Part shown: one piece after another, positions 26,501 through 34,932 of the stretch | Layout: every line of letters begins with the position of its first letter | Numbering within the stretch: position 1 is the stretch's first letter | Source of the DNA: Prolixibacteraceae bacterium | GTDB taxonomy: Bacteria > Bacteroidota > Bacteroidia > Bacteroidales > Prolixibacteraceae | Reading direction: 5' to 3' | NCBI GenBank assembly: GCA_030602265.1 | Contig: JAUWAB010000021.1 | Span: forward strand, 1 to 60,726 | Length of the DNA: 60,726 bases | Notes under the pieces: model-generated | Seen by the model: the letters and a program-made list of their open reading frames with translations, nothing else | The model's database searches: none | Told to the model about the DNA's origin: nothing | Made by a program: the position numbers and the translations under genes

Positions 26501-28061
26501 GTTTCAGGATAAGGGTTTGGGGAGCGTCCACCCCATCGGTAGAGAATTCACCCACCTGGTACACCTGCCCGTTGGCGGTATAATTATAAGCCACGGCAAG
26601 TACTTCATCGGTGTTAAGTGCGGTATTGAGCGAGATATATCCCAACCTTTCATTGACGGTAAACTCAGACGGGTTCAGCTTTCTGGCCTGTTCAATCTTT
26701 TCAAAATCACGTCCGCCCAGAAACTGGTTGCCAAACTGGGCCATCACCGAAGTAATGTTCTGCACATTCCGGATCCCCGAGTAGGTGGTGGTCATGGATT
26801 CATACATGGCATTTGCCCGGTTATTGGGGTAAACATTCAAAGGAAACGGAAGACCCATATTCTGCTGGAAATCCGGAACATCATTATATATATGCGGCTC
26901 ATGCTCTCCTAAGTCCTGAAAGGCGATAATATTTCTTGACTCGTTAAAATTTCCGGACTTATTGGTTACCCAGATTTCAATCTTGTTGATGGTAATTCCC
27001 GAACGGATAACCGGCAGGTTGCGCAGGGCATCGTTGTAATTATCCCTGAAATACTGTGAAAGAAAGAAGTGGCGGTTGGCGTCATAATCCACCGCCGACA
27101 GTTCGAAATTGGTAATCTGGGCACCGCCTTCAGATTCGACCATGCGGGTTTCCCCCTTATGCTGTGAAAAGAGGGTGGTGACATTCAGTTTGCCGAACTG
27201 CATTTCGGTTTTTACCCCGAAAAGGTTGGAAGCCCCGGTTATCAGCGAACCGTTGAGCGGCAAGGATACGTTTCCGGCCTCGATCCGTTTGATAATCTCA
27301 TCATCCTCGCCGGTATACTCCAGGTTCATTTTGTTTTCATAATCGAAAGTGGCCTCCGTGTTGTAATTGACCCGCATATTCATTTTGGTTCCGATCTGGC
27401 CCATAACGTTCATCTGGATCTTCTGGTCAAAGTCGAAGGTGGGCACCTTCCGGAGCCTTTCGGGTATTGCAGGGTTTTCGGTTTTATTCACCTGGTAACC
27501 AAAGCTCACTTCCACATAACCCTGAGGCTTGATGTCGATCACATTACCGCCAAAAATACGGTTAAATGCCTCGCTCTCAATGGTAAGCCGGGGTATCAGT
27601 GATCCCTGGCTCTGCATATCCGTGATATTTTTTCTTGACCGCCAGTACTCCTGAACCGACTTCTGAAAGTCATAATCAATGTAGTCTTCGAGAGTCATTG
27701 CCTGAGGGAGGCGGTAATTGAGATTGCCTATCTTTTCATAAAAAACATATTTCCCGGAAACCGGATCATACACTACCTGCCGGGTCAGGTTCGAAGGTTT
27801 TCTCAGGAACAGTCCTGAAGTATCCTTCTGGGTAGGTTGGCCGTATGCCGGACGGTCAGAAAACGGGAAAGGCAAGGGTCCGGTGATGGTATCGGGCTGA
27901 GTGGCTGGCATTTCGACTGGCACTTCAGCTGGCACGTCGACAAATAGTGGTTCATGGACAACAGCAACCTTTGCCTCTGTTCCCGGGCCTCCGCTCAGGG
28001 ATAAAAGGGTAAAAATAACAGTAAGAAGAAGTATATTTTTTACAAAAGTCTGGAATTTCAT
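20514..28061 (-). CDS. sprA: SprA/Sov, type IX secretion outer-membrane translocon
   Basis: At 2515 residues it is a full-length SprA. It has a signal peptide (MKFQTFVKNILLLTVIFTLL), then large repeated beta-rich regions with the recurring KIETSDFENANIEFIEFW-like segment and VWVNEMRLTDFDQEGGWA, all typical of the cell-surface protein SprA family. In Flavobacterium johnsoniae SprA is the giant beta-barrel through which type IX cargo leaves the cell; in Porphyromonas the homologue is Sov. The gene starts 7 bases after ruvA, an arrangement seen in other Bacteroidota. It predicts secretion of proteins with T9SS C-terminal signals. Confidence 0.95.
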   Translation of the reverse strand: MKFQTFVKNILLLTVIFTLLSLSGGPGTEAKVAVVHEPLFVDVPAEVPVEMPATQPDTITGPLPFPFSDRPAYGQPTQKDTSGLFLRKPSNLTRQVVYDPVSGKYVFYEKIGNLNYRLPQAMTLEDYIDYDFQKSVQEYWRSRKNITDMQSQGSLIPRLTIESEAFNRIFGGNVIDIKPQGYVEVSFGYQVNKTENPAIPERLRKVPTFDFDQKIQMNVMGQIGTKMNMRVNYNTEATFDYENKMNLEYTGEDDEIIKRIEAGNVSLPLNGSLITGASNLFGVKTEMQFGKLNVTTLFSQHKGETRMVESEGGAQITNFELSAVDYDANRHFFLSQYFRDNYNDALRNLPVIRSGITINKIEIWVTNKSGNFNESRNIIAFQDLGEHEPHIYNDVPDFQQNMGLPFPLNVYPNNRANAMYESMTTTYSGIRNVQNITSVMAQFGNQFLGGRDFEKIEQARKLNPSEFTVNERLGYISLNTALNTDEVLAVAYNYTANGQVYQVGEFSTDGVDAPQTLILKLIKGTTLSPGLPTWDLMMKNVYNLNAYQLTNQDFVLNIMYMNDSTGTYINYIPEGRLNGRILLNVMNLDKLNKQLDPYPDGVFDYVEGITVRSNNARIIFPVLEPFGKHLADSIQDAALIDKYVFQALYDSTRTIAEQDAERNKFRLVGSYKGASGSDIMLNTFNLTPGSVKVTAGGRELIENVDYTVDYTLGRVRVINPGLLESGTPIQVATESQDLFSMQRKTLLGTHANYAFSDRFNLGATALYMQERPLTQKVEYGQDPISNLIVGLDTRFSTESRLLTKAVDMLPFINTRAPSSIDFEAEFARLIPGHSKVIGKNGAAYIDDFEGTKTTIDLKARQAWVMASTPQLQELFPEGNLSNQLEYGFNRALLAWYVIDPLFLRNSSLTPNHIRNDRDMQSNHFVREVFEKEIFPAKESPVGQPTNLSVFDLAFYPSEKGPYNFDTRPSLYSAGMNFDGTLRDPASRWGGIMRKIETSDFENANIEFIEFWLMDPFVYDSLGLLSGGDLYFNLGDISEDILRDGRKSFENGLPTSAEVSFVDTTVWGRVSKQQSLVNAFDNNPASRRFQDVGFDGLSDDDERSFFADYLEEIKSIVSPEVYEKFLNDPSKDNYHYYRGTNLDQEELGILERYKRYNGMDGNSPTTEMSPESYPTSASTIPDIEDINNDNTLNEYERYYQYRVSLRKQDMELGRNYINDVKLSRVQLKNGQIGEVKWYQFKIPVREYDNVFGSIRDFKSIRFLRMFMTDFEDPVILRFATLDLVRADWRRYTRTLSEDGIQSDVTALDISAVNIEENGSRAPVNYILPPGIDRVIDPANPQLRQLNEQSMVLRVTNLEQGDARAAYKSIYMDFRRYKNLKLEVHAEEMDGYPLKDDELVFFVRLGSDYNFNYYEYEVPLKLTPAGRYNGEILADRYIVWPDENRLDIPLELFTNAKMDRDAKIREAGSSFRIQDIYEVPHQGWNNGKNRVKVKGSPNLGNVQVMMMGVRNRKGQVNTGPKSVEVWVNEMRLTDFDQEGGWAANARVTTRLADLGTVTVAGRHRSAGFGNLDQNVNQRSIDNLTEIDIASSVDLGRFFPRESGVRIPMYYGYSRSNKSPKYDPLNPDIELTESLQRSESRAERDSIRSIAQDLVVRKSLNFTNVKVEPQSSQMRDPKPWDPGNFAATYSYNELFSRNINTEYNLDRTYRGMFSYNYNARSEMFQPFKNVKGLNKGPLALIGDFNIYPLPTQISFRTDLYRRYNEVQTRNITNPGMILPATFQKDFLWNRFFDLRYDVTRSLKVDFSSKGTARIDEPEGRINRRDDDYGWKKDSILSNLWSMGRPVLYDHNVNASYSLPLQRIKVLNFLNMNVRYQGTYNWVAGPITSDTIRLGNTVENSQNLQMVGNINMTSIYNNIPYLKRLDEKFQRTSRARGVQGMTGRTPQSQQQARQPVQQPDPQFNQRNVPLETGKPVNITHNLGLRVVTLRATTPQGQVVEGATRMIDKNTIEFTPTSEANVANILVTGKPEKNFLKDAFDLTLRMLTGVRSISVNYSISGGSSLPGYLPEPALFGAGRYTPDQRIFGNALGSSMAPGFPFLLGWQDRQFAQNAGERGWLTTDPLLNMPFMISRNDRFTIRANIEPLPDLRLDVNADRSISKNISEFYNWDNASGKFNPNSLTERGNFSMSVFTWSTAFFAFGKEEVPQSEAFENLKDYRLIIARRLAASRPSNQFFNYDPSKVNPETGFPDGYGPTSVEVLVPAFLAAYQGADPHKVSLGMFPSIKYIRPNWRLQYEGMVSRIPMFSKYMQTMSFTHSYRSSYTVGSFLTNLNYMTVEDGFSYIRDIQNNFLPAFEFNSVSINETFSPLINMDILWNNDLSTRSELKRSRSIALSFANNQITEILSNEVIVGLGYRFTRMDLIIKTKGSQRAYSNDLTLRTDLSFRKNKTLLRRLAEGTDQLTAGQSAVTIKTTADYMLSDRFQMRVYFDKVINEPFTSVSFPTSNTNIGVSFRFTLAN

Positions 28062-28068
28062 TCAGTAC

Positions 28069-28650
28069 CTATAACCTTTTAAGTGCATTTTTAATCAGTA
28101 TCTCAACGCTAATCCCCGGTTGTTCCTTCAGAATACCTGAAACTGCCTTCTCGGCATCCTTTCGGGCAAAACCAAGCATGACTAAAGCAGATAACGCTTC
28201 ATTCTGAACGGTATTGTCTGAAGGAACCAAAATTTGGCCGGCTATTACTGTCTTTGCGATCTTGTCTTTCAGTTCGATGATTATCCGTTGGGCAGTTTTT
28301 AGGCCAATCCCTTTAACGGATTTCAGCAAATTGACATTATCTGAGGCAATGGCGGAAGCAATTTCATCCGGGGAAAGGGAAGAAAGCATCATCATGGCCG
28401 TGGCAGCCCCTACACCGTTTACCGACAACAGGTTTCTGAACAATTCCCTTTCCTGAATGGTGGCAAATCCAAACAACAGGTGGGCGTCTTCCCTGACAAT
28501 CAGGTGGGTATAAATTCTCGTCTGCTTTTTTCCGCTTAGGGAGGAATAGGTACTCAGCGAGATGTGTATGGCATACCCCACTCCCGCAGCTTCGATCACG
28601 GCAAGTGTCGGGGAAAGTTCTGTTATTTCACCGGAAATGTACTCGTACAT
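28069..28650 (-). CDS. ruvA: Holliday junction branch migration protein RuvA
   Basis: 193 residues, normal length. N-terminal OB-fold (MYEYISGEITELSPTLAVIEAAGVGYAIHI as a beta-rich start), then two helix-hairpin-helix motifs in LLSVNGVGAATAMMMLS and LLKSVKGIGLKTAQRI, then a C-terminal RuvB-contact domain (EALSALVMLGFARKDAEKAV). RuvA tetramers hold the four-way junction while RuvB drives branch migration. It lies upstream of sprA with a 7-base gap and 83 bases after pdxA. Confidence 0.96.
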   Translation of the reverse strand: MYEYISGEITELSPTLAVIEAAGVGYAIHISLSTYSSLSGKKQTRIYTHLIVREDAHLLFGFATIQERELFRNLLSVNGVGAATAMMMLSSLSPDEIASAIASDNVNLLKSVKGIGLKTAQRIIIELKDKIAKTVIAGQILVPSDNTVQNEALSALVMLGFARKDAEKAVSGILKEQPGISVEILIKNALKRL

Positions 28651-28733
28651 AGGCGGATGTTTACTATTTTCTGAAACTCTGTATCCGTTTTGTCAATCCT
28701 CGGTTACAACACCCCTTTCTGCCTTAAAGGCTT

Positions 28734-29843
28734 TCAGGGAATCAGCGGATTTTCATCGTCTGAAGCAATATCAATGCTTTCGTCTTCCTGGTTGGCATTA
28801 ATATCAAATTTCCGGAGCGGGTCTTTGGAAATTTCCTTATATATGGTTCTGTTTTTATAGATATCGATGGCCAGGTAAAGGGCTTCCCTGAAAGAATCGG
28901 GCGAAGCTTTGTCCTCGCCGGCTATATCGTATGCCGTGCCATGGGCAGGGGATGTCCTGATCACCGGAAGTCCTGCCGTGAAATTCACGCCCTGTTCGAA
29001 AGCCGTCAGTTTGAACGGAATAAGGCCCTGGTCGTGGTACATGGCCAGAATGGCATCAAATTTGGTAAAATCCCCGGATCCGAAAAATCCGTCGGCCGGA
29101 TATGGTCCCAATGCGGTGATCCCTTCGTTCCGGGCCTGTTCCAGAGCCGGAATGATGATATCCTGTTCCTCCCTGCCGATCAGCCCGTTGTCTCCGGCGT
29201 GCGGATTCAGTGCCAGCACGGCGATGCGGGGATTGGTAACGGCAAAGTCCTGTACAAGCGACCTGGCGATTATCCGGAGTTTGGAAAGGATCTTGTCTTT
29301 GGTGATATGCCTGGCCACATCCGACAGGGGCACATGTCCGGTAACCACGCCTACTTTCAGGTTATGACTCACCATAAGCATTACGAAGTCACGGGCATTG
29401 AACTGTTGGGCAAGATACTCCGTATGCCCGGGGAATTTGAATTTTTCGCTCTGGATATTGTCTTTATTGATTGGCGCGGTAATCAGCACGTCAACCATCC
29501 CTTTTTTCAGATCGGCAACAGCCTTTTCAAGGGCCAGGAATGAGGATTCACCGGCCGGCTCAGTTGACCGGCCCAATTCTACCCTGATGTTTTCGTCGAT
29601 ACAGTTGATAATGTTGGCCCGGTTAAGGGAGGCCTCATAGGGAGCCCGGATATGGTTAAAGCTGAGGTTCTCAATATTGAGAGCCTTCCGGTGGTATGCC
29701 GCTACTTTGGGCGAACCATACACTATGGGTGTACACATCTCGAGGATTCTCGGATCAAGCAGGGTTTTCATGATCACCTCGTAACTGATACCATTGATAT
29801 CGCCGTGCGAAATCCCAACCTTTATTTTAGTATTATAAACCAT
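28734..29843 (-). CDS. pdxA: 4-hydroxythreonine-4-phosphate dehydrogenase
   Basis: 369 residues. PdxA oxidises 4-phosphohydroxy-L-threonine in the DXP-dependent route to pyridoxal phosphate, which also needs the DXP made by Dxs (encoded at 53427-55328). Metal-binding histidines are visible in FPGHTEYLAQQF, in LNPHAGDNGLIG and in AMYHDQGLIPFK. The C-terminal 40 or so residues, ending ESIDIASDDENPLIP, are an acidic tail beyond the usual end. It is likely cotranscribed with ruvA and sprA. Confidence 0.95.
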   Translation of the reverse strand: MVYNTKIKVGISHGDINGISYEVIMKTLLDPRILEMCTPIVYGSPKVAAYHRKALNIENLSFNHIRAPYEASLNRANIINCIDENIRVELGRSTEPAGESSFLALEKAVADLKKGMVDVLITAPINKDNIQSEKFKFPGHTEYLAQQFNARDFVMLMVSHNLKVGVVTGHVPLSDVARHITKDKILSKLRIIARSLVQDFAVTNPRIAVLALNPHAGDNGLIGREEQDIIIPALEQARNEGITALGPYPADGFFGSGDFTKFDAILAMYHDQGLIPFKLTAFEQGVNFTAGLPVIRTSPAHGTAYDIAGEDKASPDSFREALYLAIDIYKNRTIYKEISKDPLRKFDINANQEDESIDIASDDENPLIP

Positions 29844-29880
29844 GTCCCGGTTTTTTTAAATTTTCATTCAGTGATGCGGG

Positions 29881-29913
29881 CAAATTTACGCTTTTATTTA
29901 AAACTTTTTCAAA
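29881..29913 (-). promoter_or_regulatory. pdxA promoter inside the end of pepA
   Basis: Minus strand TTTG (29910-29913), 21-base spacer, TAAATTTG (29881-29888): a full match to the Bacteroidota consensus. The -33 element lies within the last codons of pepA, whose stop is at 29898. The pdxA ATG is 38 bases below the -7 element. Confidence 0.72.
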
Positions 29914-31313
29914 AAGTTGTACAACAGGCGGATGCCGCTGCCGGTTCCGCCCCTGGGCTTCCACGACTCTTTTTCGAACAGCCAGGCGGTACCGGCAATA
30001 TCCAGGTGAATCCACGGATAATCCGTAAAATGTTCGAGAAACTTCCCTGCTACAATCGTCTGTCCTTCACGGCCTCCCAGATTGCTCATATCAGCAATAT
30101 CCGACTTCAGGGACTCTCCGAACTCTTCCCAAAGAGGTAATTCAACAATCCGCTCATAAACCGTGTTGCCGGCGCTTTTCAGTTTCTCCATGTTTTCGGG
30201 CGTGTTGCCCATGGCAATAATTCCCTGATTGCCGGCTATTATGGATGCCGCACCGGTAAGGGTTGCCAGGTCGATTACCAGCAGCGGGTCATATTTTTTG
30301 GCGTAGCTCAGCGCATCGCCCAGAAGCAGTCGCCCTTCCGCATCGGTGTTCATCACTTCCACGGTGGTTCCGTCAAACATGGTGATGATGTCACCCGGGA
30401 CAAAAGCGTTCCCATCGGGCCGGTTGTCGGTGGCCGGGATCAGTCCGATGAGATGTACCGGAAGATGGTTGAGGGATGCGGCGTAAAGGGTTGCGGCAAC
30501 GGCTGCAGCTCCGGCCATATCAGATTTCATATAATCCATGGATTTAGACGTTGGCTTCAGGCTGAGTCCGCCGGTATCATACACAATTCCCTTACCTGCC
30601 AGCACAATTGGCCTGCTGTTAACCGCATTTTCAGGTTTCCATTCCAACACCGTAAAAGTCGGAGGATCTATGCTCCCCTTGTTAACAGCTAACAATCCGC
30701 CCATTTTCAGGGACTCAATTTTCTTTTTATGAAAAATTTCGACGGAAAAACCTGCTTCTTCACCCTTTGAAGCTATCTCTTCGGCAAACGTGACAGCAGT
30801 TAGGTGCGACAGCGGCTCATTAACCATATTGCGGGCCCACCACGCTGCTTTTACCACAATCCATAATTCGCGGAGCTGCTCTTCGCCTACACCGGAATGG
30901 ACAATATTCACAGTCTCCGGCATGAAATCATCTTTCTCCTTCCGGTGCCTGTGGAAGGTATAGCCTGCCAGCAGGAATCCCTCTGTAAAAGCCAGTAAAT
31001 GGTCAGCTTGAGTAAAACCAACTATGGTCAGTTCTGTAATCTTTTCACTTTTTACATGATCCATCCACCGGGCCCCGGCCTTGCGGCACGATTCAAGGAC
31101 CAGATGGTTTTCTTTCTTATAATCAGGATTTACCAGGAAAAGAAAGTGGGGCAAGCGCTGGATCAACACCTGACCCGGTTTGGCCGGACGTTTTTCCCAG
31201 AGGGCAAGCTCTTCCGCAGAAAGGCGGAATGGGATACTTCCGTCGTCCGGGATAAGGCACGCCAGGCTTCCGGTCTCCGGCATGGCTGGTATACTGATCA
31301 ATTTTGTTTCCAT
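29898..31313 (-). CDS. pepA: Leucyl aminopeptidase (M17)
   Basis: 471 residues. M17 metallo-aminopeptidases trim N-terminal residues from peptides using two metal ions. The catalytic core is complete: Lys241 and Asp246 in GKGIVYDTGG, Lys253, Asp265 in MKSDMAGAA and the signature NTDAEGRLL at 322-330 (Asp324, Glu326). The N-terminal regulatory domain is shorter and divergent compared with E. coli PepA, as in many Bacteroidota homologues. No signal peptide, so cytoplasmic. Confidence 0.94.
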   Translation of the reverse strand: METKLISIPAMPETGSLACLIPDDGSIPFRLSAEELALWEKRPAKPGQVLIQRLPHFLFLVNPDYKKENHLVLESCRKAGARWMDHVKSEKITELTIVGFTQADHLLAFTEGFLLAGYTFHRHRKEKDDFMPETVNIVHSGVGEEQLRELWIVVKAAWWARNMVNEPLSHLTAVTFAEEIASKGEEAGFSVEIFHKKKIESLKMGGLLAVNKGSIDPPTFTVLEWKPENAVNSRPIVLAGKGIVYDTGGLSLKPTSKSMDYMKSDMAGAAAVAATLYAASLNHLPVHLIGLIPATDNRPDGNAFVPGDIITMFDGTTVEVMNTDAEGRLLLGDALSYAKKYDPLLVIDLATLTGAASIIAGNQGIIAMGNTPENMEKLKSAGNTVYERIVELPLWEEFGESLKSDIADMSNLGGREGQTIVAGKFLEHFTDYPWIHLDIAGTAWLFEKESWKPRGGTGSGIRLLYNFLKKF

Positions 31314-31419
31314 CTGTCAAAAGAGTTATTAATATGGTAAATGAATCCTGCACTTTGGCTGGTCGATAAAAATAAACAAATTGCGGGAGTCATAATTACA
31401 TAATGTCCTGAAAACGGGA

Positions 31420-31455
31420 AAAGCCTTTTCAGCCCGGTAAGGCAGAAAAGGCTTT
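31420..31455 (-). terminator. Terminator after kbl
   Basis: Arms AAAGCCTTTTC (31420-31430) and GAAAAGGCTTT (31445-31455) pair perfectly over 11 bases, with a 14-base loop. On the minus strand the stem is followed by TCCCGTTTTC, a modest U-tract, 24 bases beyond the kbl stop. Confidence 0.65.
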
Positions 31456-31478
31456 CTGGGTTATATTCTTGCCGATGG

Positions 31479-32666
31479 TTAAATCAGTTCCAGATTTTTC
31501 CCGACTTTTATAAATGCCTCAACGGTTTTATCTACCTGTTCAAAGGTGTGAGCCGCCGACAACTGAACCCTGATTCGCGCTTTACCTCGCGGGACCACGG
31601 GGAATACAAACCCGATCACATATACACCCTCTTTCAGCAGTTCATCGGCAAACCGGATGGCCATCGGCTCGTCATAGATCATCACCGGAACGATGGCTGT
31701 GTCGCCTTTCACAAGATCAAAACCGGCGGCCTCCATCTGGCTGCGGAACCTGTTGGCATTCTGCATTACCTTGTGCTGCAGGTCCGAGCTGGCGCTGAGC
31801 ATTTCGATGGCTTTCATGGTAGCGCCAACGGTGGCAGGCGCTAATGTATTGCTGAACAGGTAAGGCCTTGAACGCTGACGAAGCATCTCGATAATCTCGG
31901 CGCGCCCGGAGGTGCATCCGCCGTTCCCGCCACCCATGGCTTTCCCGAATGTGGTCGTAATGATGTCGATCCTGCCCATCAGTCCAAAATGTTCTGCAGT
32001 CCCGCGGCCACTGTCTCCGATATATCCGGTGGCATGCGAGTCGTCGACCATCACCAGGGCATCATACTTTTCGCAAAGCTCAACGATCTCCGGAAGTTTG
32101 CATATATCGCCGTCCATAGAAAATACACCGTCGGTAACCACTATACGATACTTTGCAGACTGTGAATCCTGAAGACACTTCTCCAGTTCCTCCATATTGG
32201 AATGCCTGTAACGGAAGCGCTGTGCCTTGCAGAGCCGCACACCGTCGATGATGGATGCATGGTTCAGTTCGTCTGAGATAATGGCGCTGTCCTCGCCTAA
32301 AAGCGGTTCAAACACACCTCCGTTGGCATCGAAGGCAGCACAGTATAATATGGTATCTTCCGTTCCCAGAAATTCCGAAACCTTCTTCTCCAGCTCCTTA
32401 TGTATCTGCTGGGTACCGCAGATAAACCGCACGGAAGAAAGACCGAAACCCCAGTCATTCATGATATCCTGCGAAGCTTTTACAATCTCGGGATGACTGG
32501 CCAATCCCAGATAGTTATTGGCACAAAAGTTCAGGGCGGTTTCACCGGTTTGTAAGGTTATTTCAGCACCCTGAGCCGATGTGATTATCCTTTCCGTTTT
32601 ATACAACCCCTGTTTTTTCAGTTCTTTTAGGGTATTTCGAAGATCATCCTTCATTTTTCCGTACAT
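31479..32666 (-). CDS. kbl: Glycine C-acetyltransferase (2-amino-3-ketobutyrate CoA ligase)
   Basis: About 395 residues from the ATG at 32666 (MYGKMKDDL, the usual Kbl start); a TTG two codons upstream is less likely. It is a PLP-dependent alpha-oxoamine synthase-family enzyme that cleaves 2-amino-3-ketobutyrate with CoA to glycine and acetyl-CoA in threonine breakdown. Visible motifs: MVDDSHATGYIG (Asp and His that hold PLP) and TTFGKAMGG (Schiff-base lysine). The usual partner threonine dehydrogenase (tdh) is not in this window. Confidence 0.94.
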   Translation of the reverse strand: MYGKMKDDLRNTLKELKKQGLYKTERIITSAQGAEITLQTGETALNFCANNYLGLASHPEIVKASQDIMNDWGFGLSSVRFICGTQQIHKELEKKVSEFLGTEDTILYCAAFDANGGVFEPLLGEDSAIISDELNHASIIDGVRLCKAQRFRYRHSNMEELEKCLQDSQSAKYRIVVTDGVFSMDGDICKLPEIVELCEKYDALVMVDDSHATGYIGDSGRGTAEHFGLMGRIDIITTTFGKAMGGGNGGCTSGRAEIIEMLRQRSRPYLFSNTLAPATVGATMKAIEMLSASSDLQHKVMQNANRFRSQMEAAGFDLVKGDTAIVPVMIYDEPMAIRFADELLKEGVYVIGFVFPVVPRGKARIRVQLSAAHTFEQVDKTVEAFIKVGKNLELI

Positions 32667-32742
32667 AGCCAATGATATTATTTGATTAAAGGTTGCAAAA
32701 TAACAAAATCAAATTGATTATGAAGATGACAATCGGCATGGA

Positions 32743-34662
32743 TTATGGCTGAAGCATCTGTAAAAAGGCAGGATCTGCCTTTAACCCGAGGGCTTCTGCC
32801 TGCCGGATATCGCGCAGGGCGCCGGCCTTGTCGCCCATCTTAAACAACAGGAAGGAGCGGTTTTGCCAGAAAACACCCTGCGAAGGCATAAGCTGAATGG
32901 CCCGGTTAAGGTCAGCAAGTGCTTCATTGTTCATGTTTTGCTGGTTATAACTGAGCGAACGAAGATTCAGCATATCGGCATCATCCGGCTTATACCGGAG
33001 ATACTCAGTAACATCAGCAGCTGCTTTGGCAAAATTTCCCATGGAGTACCAGGTCACCGACCTGTTCTGCAAAGCATTGATGTTATCCGGCTCCAGTTCA
33101 ATCGCTTTATTGAGGTCGACCAGGGCAGCCTCGTAATTTTGCTTCATGGCATGGGCAGCGCCACGGTTACTCAGGGCTTCCGCATAATCGCCGTGTATCG
33201 ATATTGCACGGTTATAGTCCTCCAGGGCCTTATCCATTTCGCCATTATCAAACCATACTTTCCCCCTGTTGGAATAGGCCCTGAAATTCTTGTCATCAAG
33301 ACCGATGGCCTTGTTATAATCCTGTAAAGCAAGATCATAACGGTTTTGTGTGCGATAATAATGGCCGCGGTTCGAATACGCACCGGATTCTTCAGGATAC
33401 TTTTTGATCACATCGGTCCAGAGGGTTTCAGAATCCTTCCATACCTTTGTCCTGTTAAATGCCATTCCAGAGAAAAACAGAATCTGGATCGTTAATATCC
33501 CGGCGAGCCAGTTCCTGTATTTTTTATAAGCCTCACCGGTCCACAATTTTTCAATCATGATTCCGTAAATAAAGCCGAAGCCGATATAGGGCACATAAGT
33601 ATATCTCTCGGCCGTAATGGCATTGCCAACCGTTATAAATTGTAAAACCAGAGCCAGGGTAATCACCGAAAAACCCATTCCGAAAATCACCCATTTCCGT
33701 TTTCGCCCAAACAAGGCCAGGTAAGCGGCCAGACAGATTATCCCCAGCACGGCAAGATTATAGACGGCAGGGATGTCGTTGCGGTCAGGATAAGGATGAA
33801 ACGAACTGAGTTTATGCGGAAATAAAAACTTAACGAGATAGTTCATGTAACCGTAGGAAGCAAACCTAATCCTTTCGAAGAAACTGTAATACTCAAAATC
33901 GCCGATGGCGTTGGAGGCTGACTGTGTCCGCAGGGCAACCATCCCGATCCAGACAGACCAGGCCAGCAACGGAACTTTCTCAGCAATGGTTTTCAGGGAA
34001 AACCGACGGGTTTCATAATAGTCGACGAGGAACAATATAACCGGAAATACCACCGCTGCAGACTTTGCCAGCGTTGAAAGGACAAAGGCCACTGCCGTGA
34101 ACAGTAAAAACATGATTTTACCACTTTTCAGATACTCAAGGTAAAAGATAAGTCCCGCTAAAAAGTAAAAAGTATACAGAACATCTTTTCGCTCAGCGAT
34201 CCAGGTAACCGACTCCACATGCATCGGATGGATGGCGAAAAGCAGGGCGGTGAACAGGGGAACGAACCGGTTACCCCGGGTGAGTTTTCTGATAAACAAG
34301 AATACCAGCAAAGTATTCAGCAGGTGGAGAATAATATTCTTCAGATGATAATAAAATGGATTGAGGCCGAAAAAATGATAATCGAGGGCGAGCGAAAACA
34401 TGGTAAGCGGGTGAAAATTACCCACATAATTGTCACCAAACTTGTCCAGATCACTAAGCGAAATGCTTGTTATGGCTAAATTTTTAGTAACGTAAAGGTC
34501 GTCATCCCAGTTGGTAAAATCATTCTGCAGAGATGGCGAGAAAACGATAAAAGTCAAAACCAGGATCACACATAATACAAGCCAATCCTTTTTTCCCCGG
34601 AATCCGTTATCCGTTGGGTTTTTACGCAGTTGCTGCCTTCCGGTACCTTTGGGTCGTGCCAT
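32743..34662 (-). CDS. Membrane GT-C-like protein with TPR repeats (TMTC-like)
   Basis: A 639-residue membrane protein. Residues about 27-400 contain roughly 10 hydrophobic segments with an early periplasmic loop carrying FTNWDDDLY, the acidic motif typical of GT-C glycosyltransferases, and HPMHVESVTWIAERKDVL, conserved in the TMTC/DUF1736 group. Residues about 435-639 are seven tetratricopeptide repeats (AYSNRGxxxxxxxxYDxALxDYNKAI). Relatives in animals are O-mannosyltransferases; bacterial members are poorly studied. It may add sugars to exported proteins, but that is inference. Confidence 0.78.
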   Translation of the reverse strand: MARPKGTGRQQLRKNPTDNGFRGKKDWLVLCVILVLTFIVFSPSLQNDFTNWDDDLYVTKNLAITSISLSDLDKFGDNYVGNFHPLTMFSLALDYHFFGLNPFYYHLKNIILHLLNTLLVFLFIRKLTRGNRFVPLFTALLFAIHPMHVESVTWIAERKDVLYTFYFLAGLIFYLEYLKSGKIMFLLFTAVAFVLSTLAKSAAVVFPVILFLVDYYETRRFSLKTIAEKVPLLAWSVWIGMVALRTQSASNAIGDFEYYSFFERIRFASYGYMNYLVKFLFPHKLSSFHPYPDRNDIPAVYNLAVLGIICLAAYLALFGRKRKWVIFGMGFSVITLALVLQFITVGNAITAERYTYVPYIGFGFIYGIMIEKLWTGEAYKKYRNWLAGILTIQILFFSGMAFNRTKVWKDSETLWTDVIKKYPEESGAYSNRGHYYRTQNRYDLALQDYNKAIGLDDKNFRAYSNRGKVWFDNGEMDKALEDYNRAISIHGDYAEALSNRGAAHAMKQNYEAALVDLNKAIELEPDNINALQNRSVTWYSMGNFAKAAADVTEYLRYKPDDADMLNLRSLSYNQQNMNNEALADLNRAIQLMPSQGVFWQNRSFLLFKMGDKAGALRDIRQAEALGLKADPAFLQMLQP

Positions 34663-34904
34663 ATGGATGAAAAATTATAAGTGTTCGTCTGGTTATAAAA
34701 ATACATCAATAAACCATACCGGATAAAAGGATTTTACAATAAAATCAACCGGTAGTGAATTTAACCATATTATCCGGACAGGAAATATTTCTGCCGGTCT
34801 GTAATTATTGCCGAATATAAGGCTGAAGAATACATACGTTTGAAGAGTTACAGATGAAAGTTTAATCAGCGCCGGTTCAAAAAGATCTAATCGGGCAGTT
34901 TTCA

Positions 34905-34912
34905 TATCTTTG
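34905..34912 (+). promoter_or_regulatory. -7 element of gltX
   Basis: TATCTTTG fits TAnnTTTG exactly and is followed by CAGG; the gltX ATG is 20 bases downstream. A -33 TTTG is not present at the right distance. The remaining 270-base gap holds no gene. Confidence 0.5.
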
Positions 34913-34932
34913 CAGGCAAATTTCATTGAATT

